Assembly (NCBI RefSeq): GCF_000525995.1 | Contig: NZ_AODL01000008.1 | Span: 1 to 64,000 of the forward strand | Origin: Paenilisteria riparia FSL S10-1204 | GTDB taxonomy: Bacteria > Bacillota > Bacilli > Lactobacillales > Listeriaceae | Direction: 5' to 3' | Length of the DNA stretch: 64,000 nucleotides | Notes under the pieces: generated by a model | Databases searched by the model: none | The model's input: the letters and a program-made list of their open reading frames with translations, nothing else | What the model was told of the DNA's origin: nothing | Part shown: in pieces, positions 36,634 to 49,682 of the stretch | Position numbering within the stretch: position 1 is the stretch's first letter | Layout: the number at the start of each line of letters is the position of its first letter | Translations under genes and position numbers: made by a program

Positions 36634-37816
36634 AAAAAGCCAATTCGGACACATTTATAAAAAAGAAATGCTCGAAATCATGCGTGATAAAAGAACTTTT
36701 CTACTCGTTGTTTTCCTACCAATGCTCATCTTTGTCGGGCTCATCTTATTTTATGAAAACATGATGAGTCACAATCCTGACAACAGCATCACCGTAGCCG
36801 TTAACAAATCCGCAGATCCCGAACTCTTACACGCTTTAGAACAGCAAGACAAAGATATAACATTCCAAAAAGTCAGCAGCCCTAAGCAAACCGCTTCATC
36901 TGGAGACGCGCTTATCGCCATGGAAGCCGAACAAGACGCACTTAGCAAACTAAAAAAAGGCGACGCGACATCGGTTATTATTTACAGCGACTCATCCGAT
37001 AAAAACGCCAGTGCAGCCGTTACCGACATTAGTACACAACTCGGTGCACTCGATAAAAGCATTGTTTCCAACCGCTTAGAGAAAGCCAACGTTCCTATTC
37101 AAACATTAAACGCAATACAAGTCCAAATCAAGCCCTTATCTAGTAGCACAGAAGAAACCGACATTTCGCGAATGATGTTAACTATCGTCCTGCCAATGTT
37201 GCTTTGCCTCGGCGTAACAATTGGCGCTTACCCAGTCGTTTCTGAACTTTTTGCAGGCGAAAAAGATAAGAAAATCATCGACGCTCTGCTTGTTACACCA
37301 GTGAAACGCTCAACTTTATTGTTTGGTAAATGGTCTGTCGCAATGACCGTCAGCCTATTCACAGCAACCGTTGCTCTTGCCGCCACATTACTTGTCATTT
37401 TTTTCGGAACCGAGCATTTGCGGAAAGCACTTGACGCCATGAGTAACCCATTCGGACTGTTTTTCGTGGCACTCCTTGCAATGGCTTCCTTTGCAGCTCT
37501 CATCGTCAGTCTTCAAGCCATCACAGCCATTTTTGCAAAATCGATGAAAGAAGCCAATAGCTATCAAAGCCCGCTCATGATGTTGGCTATAGTTCCAGCT
37601 TTCGTGACCATGTTCGTGAGCCTGAGCCAAACAACAACAACCATGTTCTTCATTCCACTGGCAAACATCTCTTTCTTGCTACGCGAAATGATTTACGACC
37701 AATTCATTTGGACGCATTTATTGGCCACAATTGCTTCTAACCTTATATTCGCCCTGATTTTCTTATATGTAGCAAAACGAATGTACAGCAACAATGATTA
37801 CCTCTTAGCAAAATAA
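36626..37816 (+). CDS. natB: ABC transporter permease, NatB-like
   Basis: 396 residues, ABC-2 type. One TM near the N-terminus (TFLLVVFLPMLIFVGLILFY), a large external loop (about 45-185), then five further TM segments with the conserved SELFAGEKDKKIIDALLVTP amphipathic stretch before TM2. With NatA it should export Na+ (and possibly K+) at the expense of ATP. GAGGTG lies six bases before the ATG, inside natA. Terminator follows. Confidence 0.87.
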   Translation: MLKKSQFGHIYKKEMLEIMRDKRTFLLVVFLPMLIFVGLILFYENMMSHNPDNSITVAVNKSADPELLHALEQQDKDITFQKVSSPKQTASSGDALIAMEAEQDALSKLKKGDATSVIIYSDSSDKNASAAVTDISTQLGALDKSIVSNRLEKANVPIQTLNAIQVQIKPLSSSTEETDISRMMLTIVLPMLLCLGVTIGAYPVVSELFAGEKDKKIIDALLVTPVKRSTLLFGKWSVAMTVSLFTATVALAATLLVIFFGTEHLRKALDAMSNPFGLFFVALLAMASFAALIVSLQAITAIFAKSMKEANSYQSPLMMLAIVPAFVTMFVSLSQTTTTMFFIPLANISFLLREMIYDQFIWTHLLATIASNLIFALIFLYVAKRMYSNNDYLLAK

Positions 37817-37847
37817 GATAAAAAGGCCTAGTCTGGAACATAAAGTA

Positions 37848-37893
37848 ACAAAATCGCCCTACTCAACGTAAATATGTGGGCGATTTTGCTTTA
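37848..37893 (+). terminator. Terminator of natAB
   Basis: CAAAATCGCCC and GGGCGATTTTG with an 18-base loop, then CTTT. Confidence 0.85.
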
Positions 37894-37902
37894 TCACAAT
37901 AA

Positions 37903-37932
37903 AAAAGAGAAACACCTACATCAGGCGTCTCC
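37903..37932 (-). terminator. Terminator of the Est30-like gene
   Basis: On the minus strand GAGAC-GCCT pairs imperfectly with AGGT-GTTTCTC, followed by TTTTTTA. Confidence 0.6.
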
Positions 37933-37941
37933 CTATTATTT

Positions 37942-38685
37942 CTACATTACTTCTTGCTCTAGCCACATCAAATCATCTAAGAAATACACTAAGTCTTCAC
38001 CTAAAATGTCTTTCTCACAATCGTTCGTAATATCATGTCCTGATCCAGCGTAGAAGCAAAGCTGTTTGTCATCAGAATGAATATTTTTGAAAATATAATT
38101 CGCATCATCTGCTGCAATTTCTTCATCTCGACAACCTTGGCCAATCATCGTCGGCACTTCAATGCGCTCAATCTCACTTGCTACTGTTTTGTAGAATTCC
38201 GAGCGGGCATCTGCCATCTTATCGATTTCGGGCGCATAATTAGTAAGCATTACTTGAGCGTCTTGCTCTGCAATGCCATCTTTTCTCATACTCTTTAATA
38301 AATAATTCTCTACTGGAATGTATCGCATCTTACGGTTCACGTTCGCACATAATGGAGCAATAGCCTTAGGCGCGAATGTTTCTGCCATTTTCAGCGCAAA
38401 AACGCCACCCATTGCGGCACCCACGATTGCAATTTCATGATATCCTTGGTCTTGTAAATACTTATAGCCAGCCGTTGCATCTTCGTACCACATATCTGGT
38501 GTGGTTTTTAGAAAAATAGCTGGTTCTTCGCCATGACCGCGATAATTTGGCGCATATACCGTATAACCGTTCTCTGCTAGATACTCCCCTAATTCTCTAA
38601 CATCCTCTGTCGTTCCTGCAAATCCATGCAGTAATAGAACAGCACGACTGCCTGCTTTTATAAGAAAGCTACGATCCGTACTCAT
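37942..38685 (-). CDS. Carboxylesterase-like alpha/beta hydrolase lacking the nucleophile Ser
   Basis: 247 residues, Est30-like. It has the oxyanion loop LLLHGFAGT, the cap region, the acid-site region GQGCRDEEI and the late His in AGSGHDITND. The nucleophile elbow, normally G-x-S-x-G, reads VGAAMGG: the serine codon is replaced by GCA (Ala). The rest of the protein is intact, so it may be inactive as an esterase or have another role. The start follows GGAGGAGTG; an upstream GTG is too close. Its place beside eno matches the esterase genes near eno in L. monocytogenes. Confidence 0.8.
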   Translation of the reverse strand: MSTDRSFLIKAGSRAVLLLHGFAGTTEDVRELGEYLAENGYTVYAPNYRGHGEEPAIFLKTTPDMWYEDATAGYKYLQDQGYHEIAIVGAAMGGVFALKMAETFAPKAIAPLCANVNRKMRYIPVENYLLKSMRKDGIAEQDAQVMLTNYAPEIDKMADARSEFYKTVASEIERIEVPTMIGQGCRDEEIAADDANYIFKNIHSDDKQLCFYAGSGHDITNDCEKDILGEDLVYFLDDLMWLEQEVM

Positions 38686-38931
38686 GATTAATTGCACTCC
38701 TCCATCTTCCTTAACTTGCCCTCATTGTACGCCATTAACGTACAAATTACCAGCTTTTGATTCAGCCACTGAAAACCCTTGCTATAAAAGGCTTCAGCAC
38801 GTTTCACAATCTCTGTTTTTGGGGTCAGTAATTTATACAATAGACATATGATAACGCGGAACGGTTTGGGTGTCAATGTTATTTTCACGCAATCCAAAGA
38901 AAAACACATTTTCACTACTTTCTCCCTATGT

Positions 38932-39640
38932 TTATGTCACATCTTTGTCAAAAAAGGAGGCAATAATATCGTGCAATTCTCGCGGTTTCTGCCGAATCAA
39001 AAAATGCGTACCATTATGAATCACAGCCATCTCCCCGCGCTGTACCAAATCGACCATTTTTTTCGTGTCGGCTTTGGAAACCACATCATATTCTCCAATA
39101 ATCGCCAACATTGGAGCCGAAATATTCGCCAGCTCCTCTTCTTTAATATGCGGATAAAAAATCATCAATCCCATCTGCGCCTTAATCCGCCTAAAAAAGA
39201 AACTAAGCGGTGTCAAAAGTGAAGCAAAGAAATAACCAGCGACACTAAAAACATTAGCCCACCATTTAATTTGGCGTGCATCATAGTTCGTTCCAATCAC
39301 GACCATCTGTTTCTGCCGCTTCGGTTGATATATCGCCATTTCTAGCGCAATAATCCCACCATCACTATACCCGATAATGCGATACGTATCAATTTTTAAA
39401 AAAATCTAATAAACATAGAATGTCTAGCGCCATCACTTTAAAATCAAGCGGTCGAAACCCAAGCTCGGACTTGCCATGACCACGTGAATCTACGGCAATC
39501 ACCTGGTATCTTTTGCGAAAAAAGTCGATTTGGCGTTTCAGCGCACCATGACTCTGCCCATTGCCATGCAACAAAACAAGCGGTTCACCATTGCCATAAA
39601 TATGATACGAGAGTTCTATTCCATTCACATATACTTTCAT
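38932..39640 (-). pseudogene. Alpha/beta hydrolase, frameshifted in an A7/T7 run
   Basis: From MKVYVNGIELSYHIYGNGEPL the frame runs through the oxyanion HGNGQSHG and DSRGHGKS, then breaks at 39398-39404. One base fewer gives LLDFLKIDTYRIIGYSDGG, with an intact nucleophile elbow, and continues to ASFFDKDVT and the stop at 38932, for 235 residues. The late catalytic His is in NGTHFLI. The homopolymer indel suggests error. It lies after eno, whose terminator separates them. 38686-38931 upstream of the next gene holds no frame I can support. Confidence 0.8.
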
Positions 39641-39706
39641 CGCTACCACCCGACCTTTGCGTAAAGTCATTATAGCAGAAAATGACGATGTTGGCTTCCT
39701 GAACGC

Positions 39707-39740
39707 AAAAAAACACCCCAGAAAACTCCGGGGTGTCATT
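39707..39740 (-). terminator. Terminator of the glycolytic operon after eno
   Basis: On the minus strand ACACCCC pairs with GGGGTGT around GGAGTTTTCT, followed by T7. Confidence 0.92.
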
Positions 39741-39751
39741 ACAAGCAACAA

Positions 39752-41059
<1,308 letters not shown>

Positions 41060-41154
41060 CTAAAAATGAATTTTTGTAAGGAAGTGACCGAATTACCGGT
41101 TGCTTACCTTCTTATTTTAGCCTTGTTTTCGCAAAAACGCAAAGCAGGACCATG

Positions 41155-42687
41155 TTATTTTTGAATTAAACTTTCGCCTGTCATTTCGGCTGGCTGTTTC
41201 ACACCTAAAAGATCAAGCATTGTTGGGGCTACATCGGCTAAGCGACCGCCTTCGCGTAATGTAACGCCTTTTTTCGTAACAATGACTGGAACTGGTACGG
41301 TTGTATGCGCTGTGTGTGGTTTGCCTTCTGGTGTTGTCATCGTTTCCGAGTTACCGTGATCAGCGAAAATAATCGCAGAACCGCCTTTTTCTAAAATAAG
41401 ATCAACAACGCGTCCAAGGTTTTCGTCTACAGCTTCAATCGCTTTGATTGTTGGTTCAACCATACCAGAGTGACCTACCATATCAGGATTTGCAAAGTTT
41501 AAGATAATCGCATCGTGTTTATCGTTTTTGATATCTTCAACTAGCGCGTCTGTTACTTCATAAGCACTCATTTCAGGTTGCAAGTCATATGTTTCGACTT
41601 TCGGGGAATTGATTAAAATGCGGCTTTCACCAGGGAATTCTTCGTTACGCCCACCGTTCATAAAGAAGGTAACGTGCGGATACTTCTCGGTTTCAGCAAT
41701 ACGCAATTGAGATAATCCTTCGTTTGATAAAACTTCTCCGATAACGTTTTTCATTTCGATTGGCGCGAAAGCAACTTCAGCAATAATGCTTGGGTTATAA
41801 AGCGTCATCGTAACGAATTTCACATTTTTCGGATGTTTGTCACCACGGTCAAAATGTTCCCATTCTGTATCCGTGAAGGCATTTGAAAGTTGAATCGCGC
41901 GGTCAGGACGGAAGTTGAAGAAAATAACAGCGTCGTTATCTTTTACCGTTGCTACTGGTTTGCCGTCTTTAGCAATGATGGCTGGAACAACAAACTCGTC
42001 GTTTTTGCCATCTGCGTAAGAAGCTTCGACCAATTTAATCGGATCTTCAAACTGTGCGCCTTCGCCTTTCACGATTGCGTTGTAAGCTTTTTCTACGCGT
42101 TCCCAGCGTTTGTCGCGGTCCATTGCGTAGAAGCGTCCTGAAACAGTTGCAATTGCGCCGTAGTTCAAGTCAGCGATTGCTTTTTGTAGCGTCTCAAGAT
42201 AGCCTACAGCCGATTGTGGTGCCACGTCGCGTCCATCAAGGAAAGCATGGATGTAAACGTTTTTGACACCTTTGTTCTTCGCTGTTTCAAGTAATGCGAC
42301 AAGATGGTTGATGTGACTGTGCACGCCACCGTCTGATAGCAAACCGAACAGGTGAAGATCGGAGTTATTTGTTTTTGTGTGCGTGAACGCGTTGTTTAGC
42401 GCTTCATTTTCTGCGAATTCGCCTTCTTTGATGGCTTTATCAATACGCGTTAAACTTTGGTAAACAATGCGTCCAGCGCCGATATTCGTATGACCAACTT
42501 CTGAGTTACCCATTTGACCTTCTGGAAGACCTACGTCAAGACCAGCTGCTTTCAGTTGACCATGCGGAAACTCTGCCCAGTAGCGATCAAAGTTCGGTTT
42601 ATTAGCTAATGCTACTGCATTCCCAACCGTTTCGTTACGTAAACCGAAGCCGTCAAGAATGATAATAGCTACAGGTGATTTCGTCAT
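41155..42687 (-). CDS. gpmI: 2,3-bisphosphoglycerate-independent phosphoglycerate mutase
   Basis: 510 residues of the alkaline-phosphatase superfamily: N-terminal [11 protein letters not shown], phosphoserine region [24 protein letters not shown], and C-terminal metal ligands NPDMVGHSG and FADHGNSE. Mn-dependent interconversion of 3- and 2-phosphoglycerate. The start codon directly follows the tpiA stop, so translation is coupled. Confidence 0.97.
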   Translation of the reverse strand: MTKSPVAIIILDGFGLRNETVGNAVALANKPNFDRYWAEFPHGQLKAAGLDVGLPEGQMGNSEVGHTNIGAGRIVYQSLTRIDKAIKEGEFAENEALNNAFTHTKTNNSDLHLFGLLSDGGVHSHINHLVALLETAKNKGVKNVYIHAFLDGRDVAPQSAVGYLETLQKAIADLNYGAIATVSGRFYAMDRDKRWERVEKAYNAIVKGEGAQFEDPIKLVEASYADGKNDEFVVPAIIAKDGKPVATVKDNDAVIFFNFRPDRAIQLSNAFTDTEWEHFDRGDKHPKNVKFVTMTLYNPSIIAEVAFAPIEMKNVIGEVLSNEGLSQLRIAETEKYPHVTFFMNGGRNEEFPGESRILINSPKVETYDLQPEMSAYEVTDALVEDIKNDKHDAIILNFANPDMVGHSGMVEPTIKAIEAVDENLGRVVDLILEKGGSAIIFADHGNSETMTTPEGKPHTAHTTVPVPVIVTKKGVTLREGGRLADVAPTMLDLLGVKQPAEMTGESLIQK

Positions 42688-44669
<1,982 letters not shown>

Positions 44670-44695
44670 AATAAAATTCCTCCATAGCTTTCAAA

Positions 44696-44729
44696 TAAAA
44701 AGCGGAAACAAAAAACCTGTCCCCGCTTA
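44696..44729 (-). terminator. Terminator-like hairpin between gap and pgk
   Basis: On the minus strand AAGCGGGGAC pairs with GTTTCCGCTT and is followed by T5. In the operon context it probably acts as an attenuator or mRNA stabiliser behind gap rather than a full stop. Confidence 0.6.
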
Positions 44730-44757
44730 TTTGTTTATTATTTAGTTCTTTGCAATC

Positions 44758-45769
<1,012 letters not shown>

Positions 45770-45804
45770 AAGTCAATTTCCTCCTTGAAAATAATGAAAT
45801 TTTT

Positions 45805-46851
45805 TTATTTCAAAAGGGTGTTTTCCCCTTTTAAAAGCATCGTTGCGGCTCCCTCGTCTGTTACTAAAATCGTATGTGCCGGAGCGGTTTTCATATACGA
45901 TTTGATTGCTTTGGCTTTTGAAGTGCCTCCTGCAAGCGCGATGATGTTTGGAATCTTCGGTAGGTCTTCAAATTGTAAACCAAATGTCGGGACTTTATAG
46001 ACGACTTCTCCTTGTTCGTTGAAATAGTAGCCAAATGCTTCACCTACAGCTTGTCTGTCTGTGATTTTCTGCATGGTTTCGGCGTTGGTGTGACGGCGTT
46101 CTGCCATTGTCATCGCATCACCAATCCCGTGCAAAATGGCATTCGCCGATTGAACGAGTCGCAGTCCTTCTTGAATAGCTGGTTCTTTCAGAAGTGATTG
46201 ATACGCTTCTTCACCAAGCTGCTCTGGTACGTAAAACATGCGGTGCTTACTATTCGTCTTTGTTGCCATGCGATCGCAAATCGTGTTCGCCTGATTATTC
46301 AGGTCCTCACCAAGTCCGCCTCGCCCTGGAACAAAGAGCAATTCACGCCCTGCTGCAAAATCGGGAGTCATCATTTCGGCCAGCGTTGCCATTGTTGAAC
46401 CGCCCATTACTGCAATAATATTCTTGTTTTCCGTTAATGATATATCGAGTTGTGCCAATGCCACGCGTCCCATTTCTTCTTGGACCCACGGTGTCACATC
46501 GCTATCACCTTGAACGACAAAACACGCTTTGATTTTCAGCTTCTCGCGTAGTCGGTCTTCCATTGTATGTATTCCTGTTAGTTGATTCATTACGGATTCC
46601 AATTCACGAAATACAACCAGGCCGTCCTTCGTAACTGTCATTCCAGAAGGAGCAATGCCAATCAACCCCTGCGCTTTCAAAAATTCCACTTCACCGCGTA
46701 GCACTCGTTCACTCATCCCAAGCATTTGAGCTAATGTTCGTCTGCCAACTGGCTCCGCAAAATAGATAGAGCGTAGAATTTGATAGCGCTTCTGCATAAC
46801 TAGAAGCATGTCGGGTAACAATTTCTTTTGAATGTTAATGATATCTGACAT
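45805..46851 (-). CDS. cggR: Central glycolytic genes regulator
   Basis: 348 residues, SorC/DeoR type like B. subtilis CggR. N-terminal KKLLPDMLLVMQKRYQILR and HTH LAQMLGMSERVLRGEVEFLK; effector domain with VMGGSTMATLAEMMTPD and LFVPGRGGLGEDLNNQANTI. It represses the gap operon until fructose-1,6-bisphosphate binds. The start MSDIINIQ follows AGGAG; a longer frame upstream would run across the operator. First gene of the glycolytic operon. Confidence 0.95.
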   Translation of the reverse strand: MSDIINIQKKLLPDMLLVMQKRYQILRSIYFAEPVGRRTLAQMLGMSERVLRGEVEFLKAQGLIGIAPSGMTVTKDGLVVFRELESVMNQLTGIHTMEDRLREKLKIKACFVVQGDSDVTPWVQEEMGRVALAQLDISLTENKNIIAVMGGSTMATLAEMMTPDFAAGRELLFVPGRGGLGEDLNNQANTICDRMATKTNSKHRMFYVPEQLGEEAYQSLLKEPAIQEGLRLVQSANAILHGIGDAMTMAERRHTNAETMQKITDRQAVGEAFGYYFNEQGEVVYKVPTFGLQFEDLPKIPNIIALAGGTSKAKAIKSYMKTAPAHTILVTDEGAATMLLKGENTLLK

Positions 46852-46874
46852 TTCAAAGTCTCCTAACCTTCTTG

Positions 46875-46910
46875 GACTCTTCTTGACCCGCTTAGTCATA
46901 AGATGTCCCG
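46875..46910 (-). promoter_or_regulatory. CggR operator
   Basis: The minus strand reads CGGGAC-N6-TGAC-N4-CGGGTC-N6-AGTC, reproducing the B. subtilis CggR operator layout (CGGGAC-N6-TGTC-N4-CGGGAC-N6-TGTC). It lies between the promoter and the cggR start. Confidence 0.88.
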
Positions 46911-47054
46911 ATAAAACTAAAAAAACAAGAGATCTAAGTCTTTGCTAGTAACTATTGTGGCCATTCAGCCATCTTATCGTTTCTAAACTAACCCGTCTCT
47001 TCCGTAAAGCACTTGCCGTAACACAAGCAGTTATTTCATTACCCTACAACAAGT

Positions 47055-47083
47055 ATTCTACCAGTGATTGCTTGGAAATTCAA
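47055..47083 (-). promoter_or_regulatory. Sigma-A promoter of the cggR-gap operon
   Basis: On the minus strand TTGAAT (47078-47083), 17 bases, TAGAAT (47055-47060). The start near 47048 places the CggR operator about 140-170 bases downstream, as a roadblock. No other element is recognised in the remaining sequence 46911-47190. Confidence 0.65.
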
Positions 47084-47182
47084 GTGTTAAGCAGTAATTT
47101 AAAGAAAAATTCATGATTTTTTAACACTATCAAACAGGCCACTCTACTAGTTCCACGGAATGAGTGCGTTAAAACATGAACA

Positions 47183-47228
47183 ATAAAAACACAAGCTTAA
47201 CCTCTTGCGTTGTAGTCAAGAGGTTAAG
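47183..47228 (-). terminator. Terminator of sigL
   Basis: A perfect 12-bp stem, CTTAACCTCTTG and CAAGAGGTTAAG, with a 9-base loop; the stop codon lies in the stem. A short T-rich stretch follows on the minus strand. Confidence 0.85.
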
Positions 47229-48573
47229 CGAAACGTTTCCTTTTTGATGATGATGGGATATTTAGTTCCCCGCGATATTTCGCAATTGCGCGCCTAGAAA
47301 CTTGGATATCTTGTTCGTCTAGCATTTCTACGATTTTTTGATCGGAAAGTGGTTTTAATTTATTTTCGTTGCTGACAAATTGCTGAATGAGGTTCTTGAT
47401 GCTTTGGCTGGAGACATCGCCTGCGTCCGATTCTTCGGTTGCTTTCTTGGTGAGACTGGATGAGAAGAAATATTTCAGTTCGTAGACGCCGTGCGCCGTT
47501 TCCATGTACTTGCCGTTTACCGCGCGGCTTACTGTGGATTCGTGGACGTCGATTTCTTCGGCAATTTCTTTTAGCGTCAGCGGTTGCAAATGCTTGCCTT
47601 CGTGTAAGAAGAAATCCTTCTGATGGCGTACAATCGCTTCACCAACGCGCCCAATCGTACTTTCTCGCTGTTCTAAGCCCTTTTTGAGCCAGTCGAATTC
47701 GCCGGCTTTGTCTTTCAAAAATGCGGCTACATCTTTTTCTTGCGTCGCCTGCATCATTTGAAAATAGGCTTCTTGAAATTGCATTCGAGGCAAAAATTGC
47801 TTGGCAACCGATACTTGTAATTCATTGCCCACCTGATGCAAAATCAAATCTGGCACGACATATTGTACGCGGTCTGATTCGAATTCTGCGCCTGGTTTTG
47901 GATTTAGTGTGACGACAAAATCAGCAATATCTTGAATCGCAAGCACATTCATGTTTAAATCGTCCGCTATTCTTTTCCAGCGTTTATTCGCAAAGTCTTC
48001 GAAGTAATCGCGAATCACGTCGTAAGCATGAAGCGGGGCGTCTTCTTTCCGTTCTATTTGTAATAAAATACATTCCTTCGCGTCTCTAGCGCCCACACCA
48101 GCTGGTTCAAAGCCTTGCAATACTTCTAGCATTTCCAGCACATCGCCTTCTGAGGAAAGGAGCGCCGAAGCAACGACATCCACATCAGTCTGCAAATAGC
48201 CATTGTCATCTAGGCTTTCAATTAAGAACAATAAAATCAGCTTCTGCTGACTGGTCATATCTAAAAACTGCATTTGCTCTTTCAAAGCGTCGGCCAGCGT
48301 CATTGTTGTATCCGCGATTTGCTCCAACCAATCCGTGGCGTCCGTCCCTGTCGCGTTATTATTTTTACGTATCGTTGTGTAATCAGGAGCCATGTCCACG
48401 CCTGGAACAATTTCAATAAGAGGATTCTCAAGCGCCTTCTCTTCTAAAAAAGCCGTCAAATCTTCCATATTAAACTGCAACATTGCGATGGATTGCGATA
48501 ATTGCTGTGTCATCGCGAGCTTCATCGATTGCGTCTGCTGCTGCTTTTGGACAAAATTAGACTCTAATCTCAT
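47224..48573 (-). CDS. sigL: RNA polymerase sigma-54 factor
   Basis: 449 residues. N-terminal Gln-rich activator-interacting region (MKLAMTQQLSQSIAMLQFN), core-binding domain, HTH (LTLKEIAEEIDVHESTVSRAVNGKYM) and C-terminal RpoN box in the form SRRAIAKYRGELNIPSSSKRKR. It directs RNA polymerase to -24/-12 promoters and needs AAA+ activators. A clear target lies in this window at 7004-7021 (PTS EIIC). Upstream of cggR in L. monocytogenes too. Confidence 0.95.
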   Translation of the reverse strand: MRLESNFVQKQQQTQSMKLAMTQQLSQSIAMLQFNMEDLTAFLEEKALENPLIEIVPGVDMAPDYTTIRKNNNATGTDATDWLEQIADTTMTLADALKEQMQFLDMTSQQKLILLFLIESLDDNGYLQTDVDVVASALLSSEGDVLEMLEVLQGFEPAGVGARDAKECILLQIERKEDAPLHAYDVIRDYFEDFANKRWKRIADDLNMNVLAIQDIADFVVTLNPKPGAEFESDRVQYVVPDLILHQVGNELQVSVAKQFLPRMQFQEAYFQMMQATQEKDVAAFLKDKAGEFDWLKKGLEQRESTIGRVGEAIVRHQKDFFLHEGKHLQPLTLKEIAEEIDVHESTVSRAVNGKYMETAHGVYELKYFFSSSLTKKATEESDAGDVSSQSIKNLIQQFVSNENKLKPLSDQKIVEMLDEQDIQVSRRAIAKYRGELNIPSSSKRKRFA

Positions 48574-48647
48574 GGATTACTCCTCCTAGTTTTACGTACT
48601 CGTCCCTTCTATTATAACACGACACCCCAAGTTCAAAAGACCCAAAT

Positions 48648-48680
48648 TAAAGCACCTCTCCAAAATTCAGAGAAGTGCCC
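48648..48680 (-). terminator. Terminator of the dipeptidase gene
   Basis: On the minus strand GCACTTCTC pairs with GAGAGGTGC around TGAATTTTG, followed by TTTAATTT. Confidence 0.75.
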
Positions 48681-48684
48681 ATTT

Positions 48685-49617
48685 TTATTTAGGTAAGTGA
48701 TTAACAAAATTATCGTAGCAAAAGCCTTTGATTTCTTGTTCTGTGAAGTGTTTTCGTAATTCGGTGATTAGGGTTGGGTATTTCGAACAATCTTCCAAAC
48801 CTTCTATATGATAAGGAATGCCGTCGAAATCAGAGCCGAAACCGATGTTTTTTACACCGCCAAGGTCGCAAATGTGTTTGATATGATCGATTAAATCTTC
48901 TATATAAACAGTGTCTGCCGTCTCCTTCGTAAACAATGGATAAAAAACAAGGTGGATCATTGCGTCTTTTTCAAGTAGCGCCTTGATTTGTTCGTCCGAT
49001 AAATTGCGATGATGCGGGCAAACTGCTTTGGCATTAGAATGGCTTGCAATCGGATAATCCGCCAGTTCCATTACGTCCCAAAACGCTTTTTCACTTAAAT
49101 GCGATACGTCGGTAAAAACTTTACGATCATTGAGTTTTGCAACGATTGCTTTTCCAAAGTCGGTCAATCCTGCTCCGCGTGATTCTTCGATGCCATCTGC
49201 TGCTAAGTTGGCATTATTCCAAGTTAAGCCAACAGATAGTACGCCGTAATCGAGCATTTGGTCTAGTTTTCGTAAGTCTGTACCAATTGGCTCGACACTT
49301 TCCAATGTTAGGAATGCCGCGATTTTCTCTTCTGGAACGAGCGCAACGTCTGACCATTGGCGAAGTGGCTTGATTACACCATTGCGGTGCAGAATATGTT
49401 GTTTATAAATATTGACTTGCTCGATGGCTTTTTTCCATTTCTGTTCTACCGGTGTTGTTGGATCTAAAAAAATAGCGAAGGCCTGCATTTTCACACCGCC
49501 AGCAATCATTTTTTCGAAGTTCACATCTAGCTCCTCAGAATCTTGAAATGTAACTTTTCCAACGCCTGCTTGTAGCTTGTAAAGTGCGTCGCAGTGCATA
49601 TCCACGATGTTCATCAT
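48685..49617 (-). CDS. Membrane-type (renal) dipeptidase, peptidase M19
   Basis: About 310 residues. Metal ligands are in VDMHCDALY (HxD), [17 protein letters not shown] (two His) and GSDFDGIP. M19 enzymes are zinc dipeptidases; the bacterial forms are usually cytoplasmic, and no signal peptide is seen here. The start follows GGAGGTG; two adjacent ATG codons are possible. It lies 65 bases after the MMPL transporter in the same direction, as in L. monocytogenes. Confidence 0.9.
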   Translation of the reverse strand: MMNIVDMHCDALYKLQAGVGKVTFQDSEELDVNFEKMIAGGVKMQAFAIFLDPTTPVEQKWKKAIEQVNIYKQHILHRNGVIKPLRQWSDVALVPEEKIAAFLTLESVEPIGTDLRKLDQMLDYGVLSVGLTWNNANLAADGIEESRGAGLTDFGKAIVAKLNDRKVFTDVSHLSEKAFWDVMELADYPIASHSNAKAVCPHHRNLSDEQIKALLEKDAMIHLVFYPLFTKETADTVYIEDLIDHIKHICDLGGVKNIGFGSDFDGIPYHIEGLEDCSKYPTLITELRKHFTEQEIKGFCYDNFVNHLPK

Positions 49618-49682
49618 TATGCCCACCTCCGTTTTTCAATATCTCCATTATATACTTTTTTTATGGGGATACAAGCCTTTTT

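Noticed and set aside
38688-38915. 75-residue minus-strand frame ahead of the Est30-like gene
   Set aside because: No ribosome site or family resemblance; it covers the likely promoter region of the downstream gene, so it was not listed as a gene.
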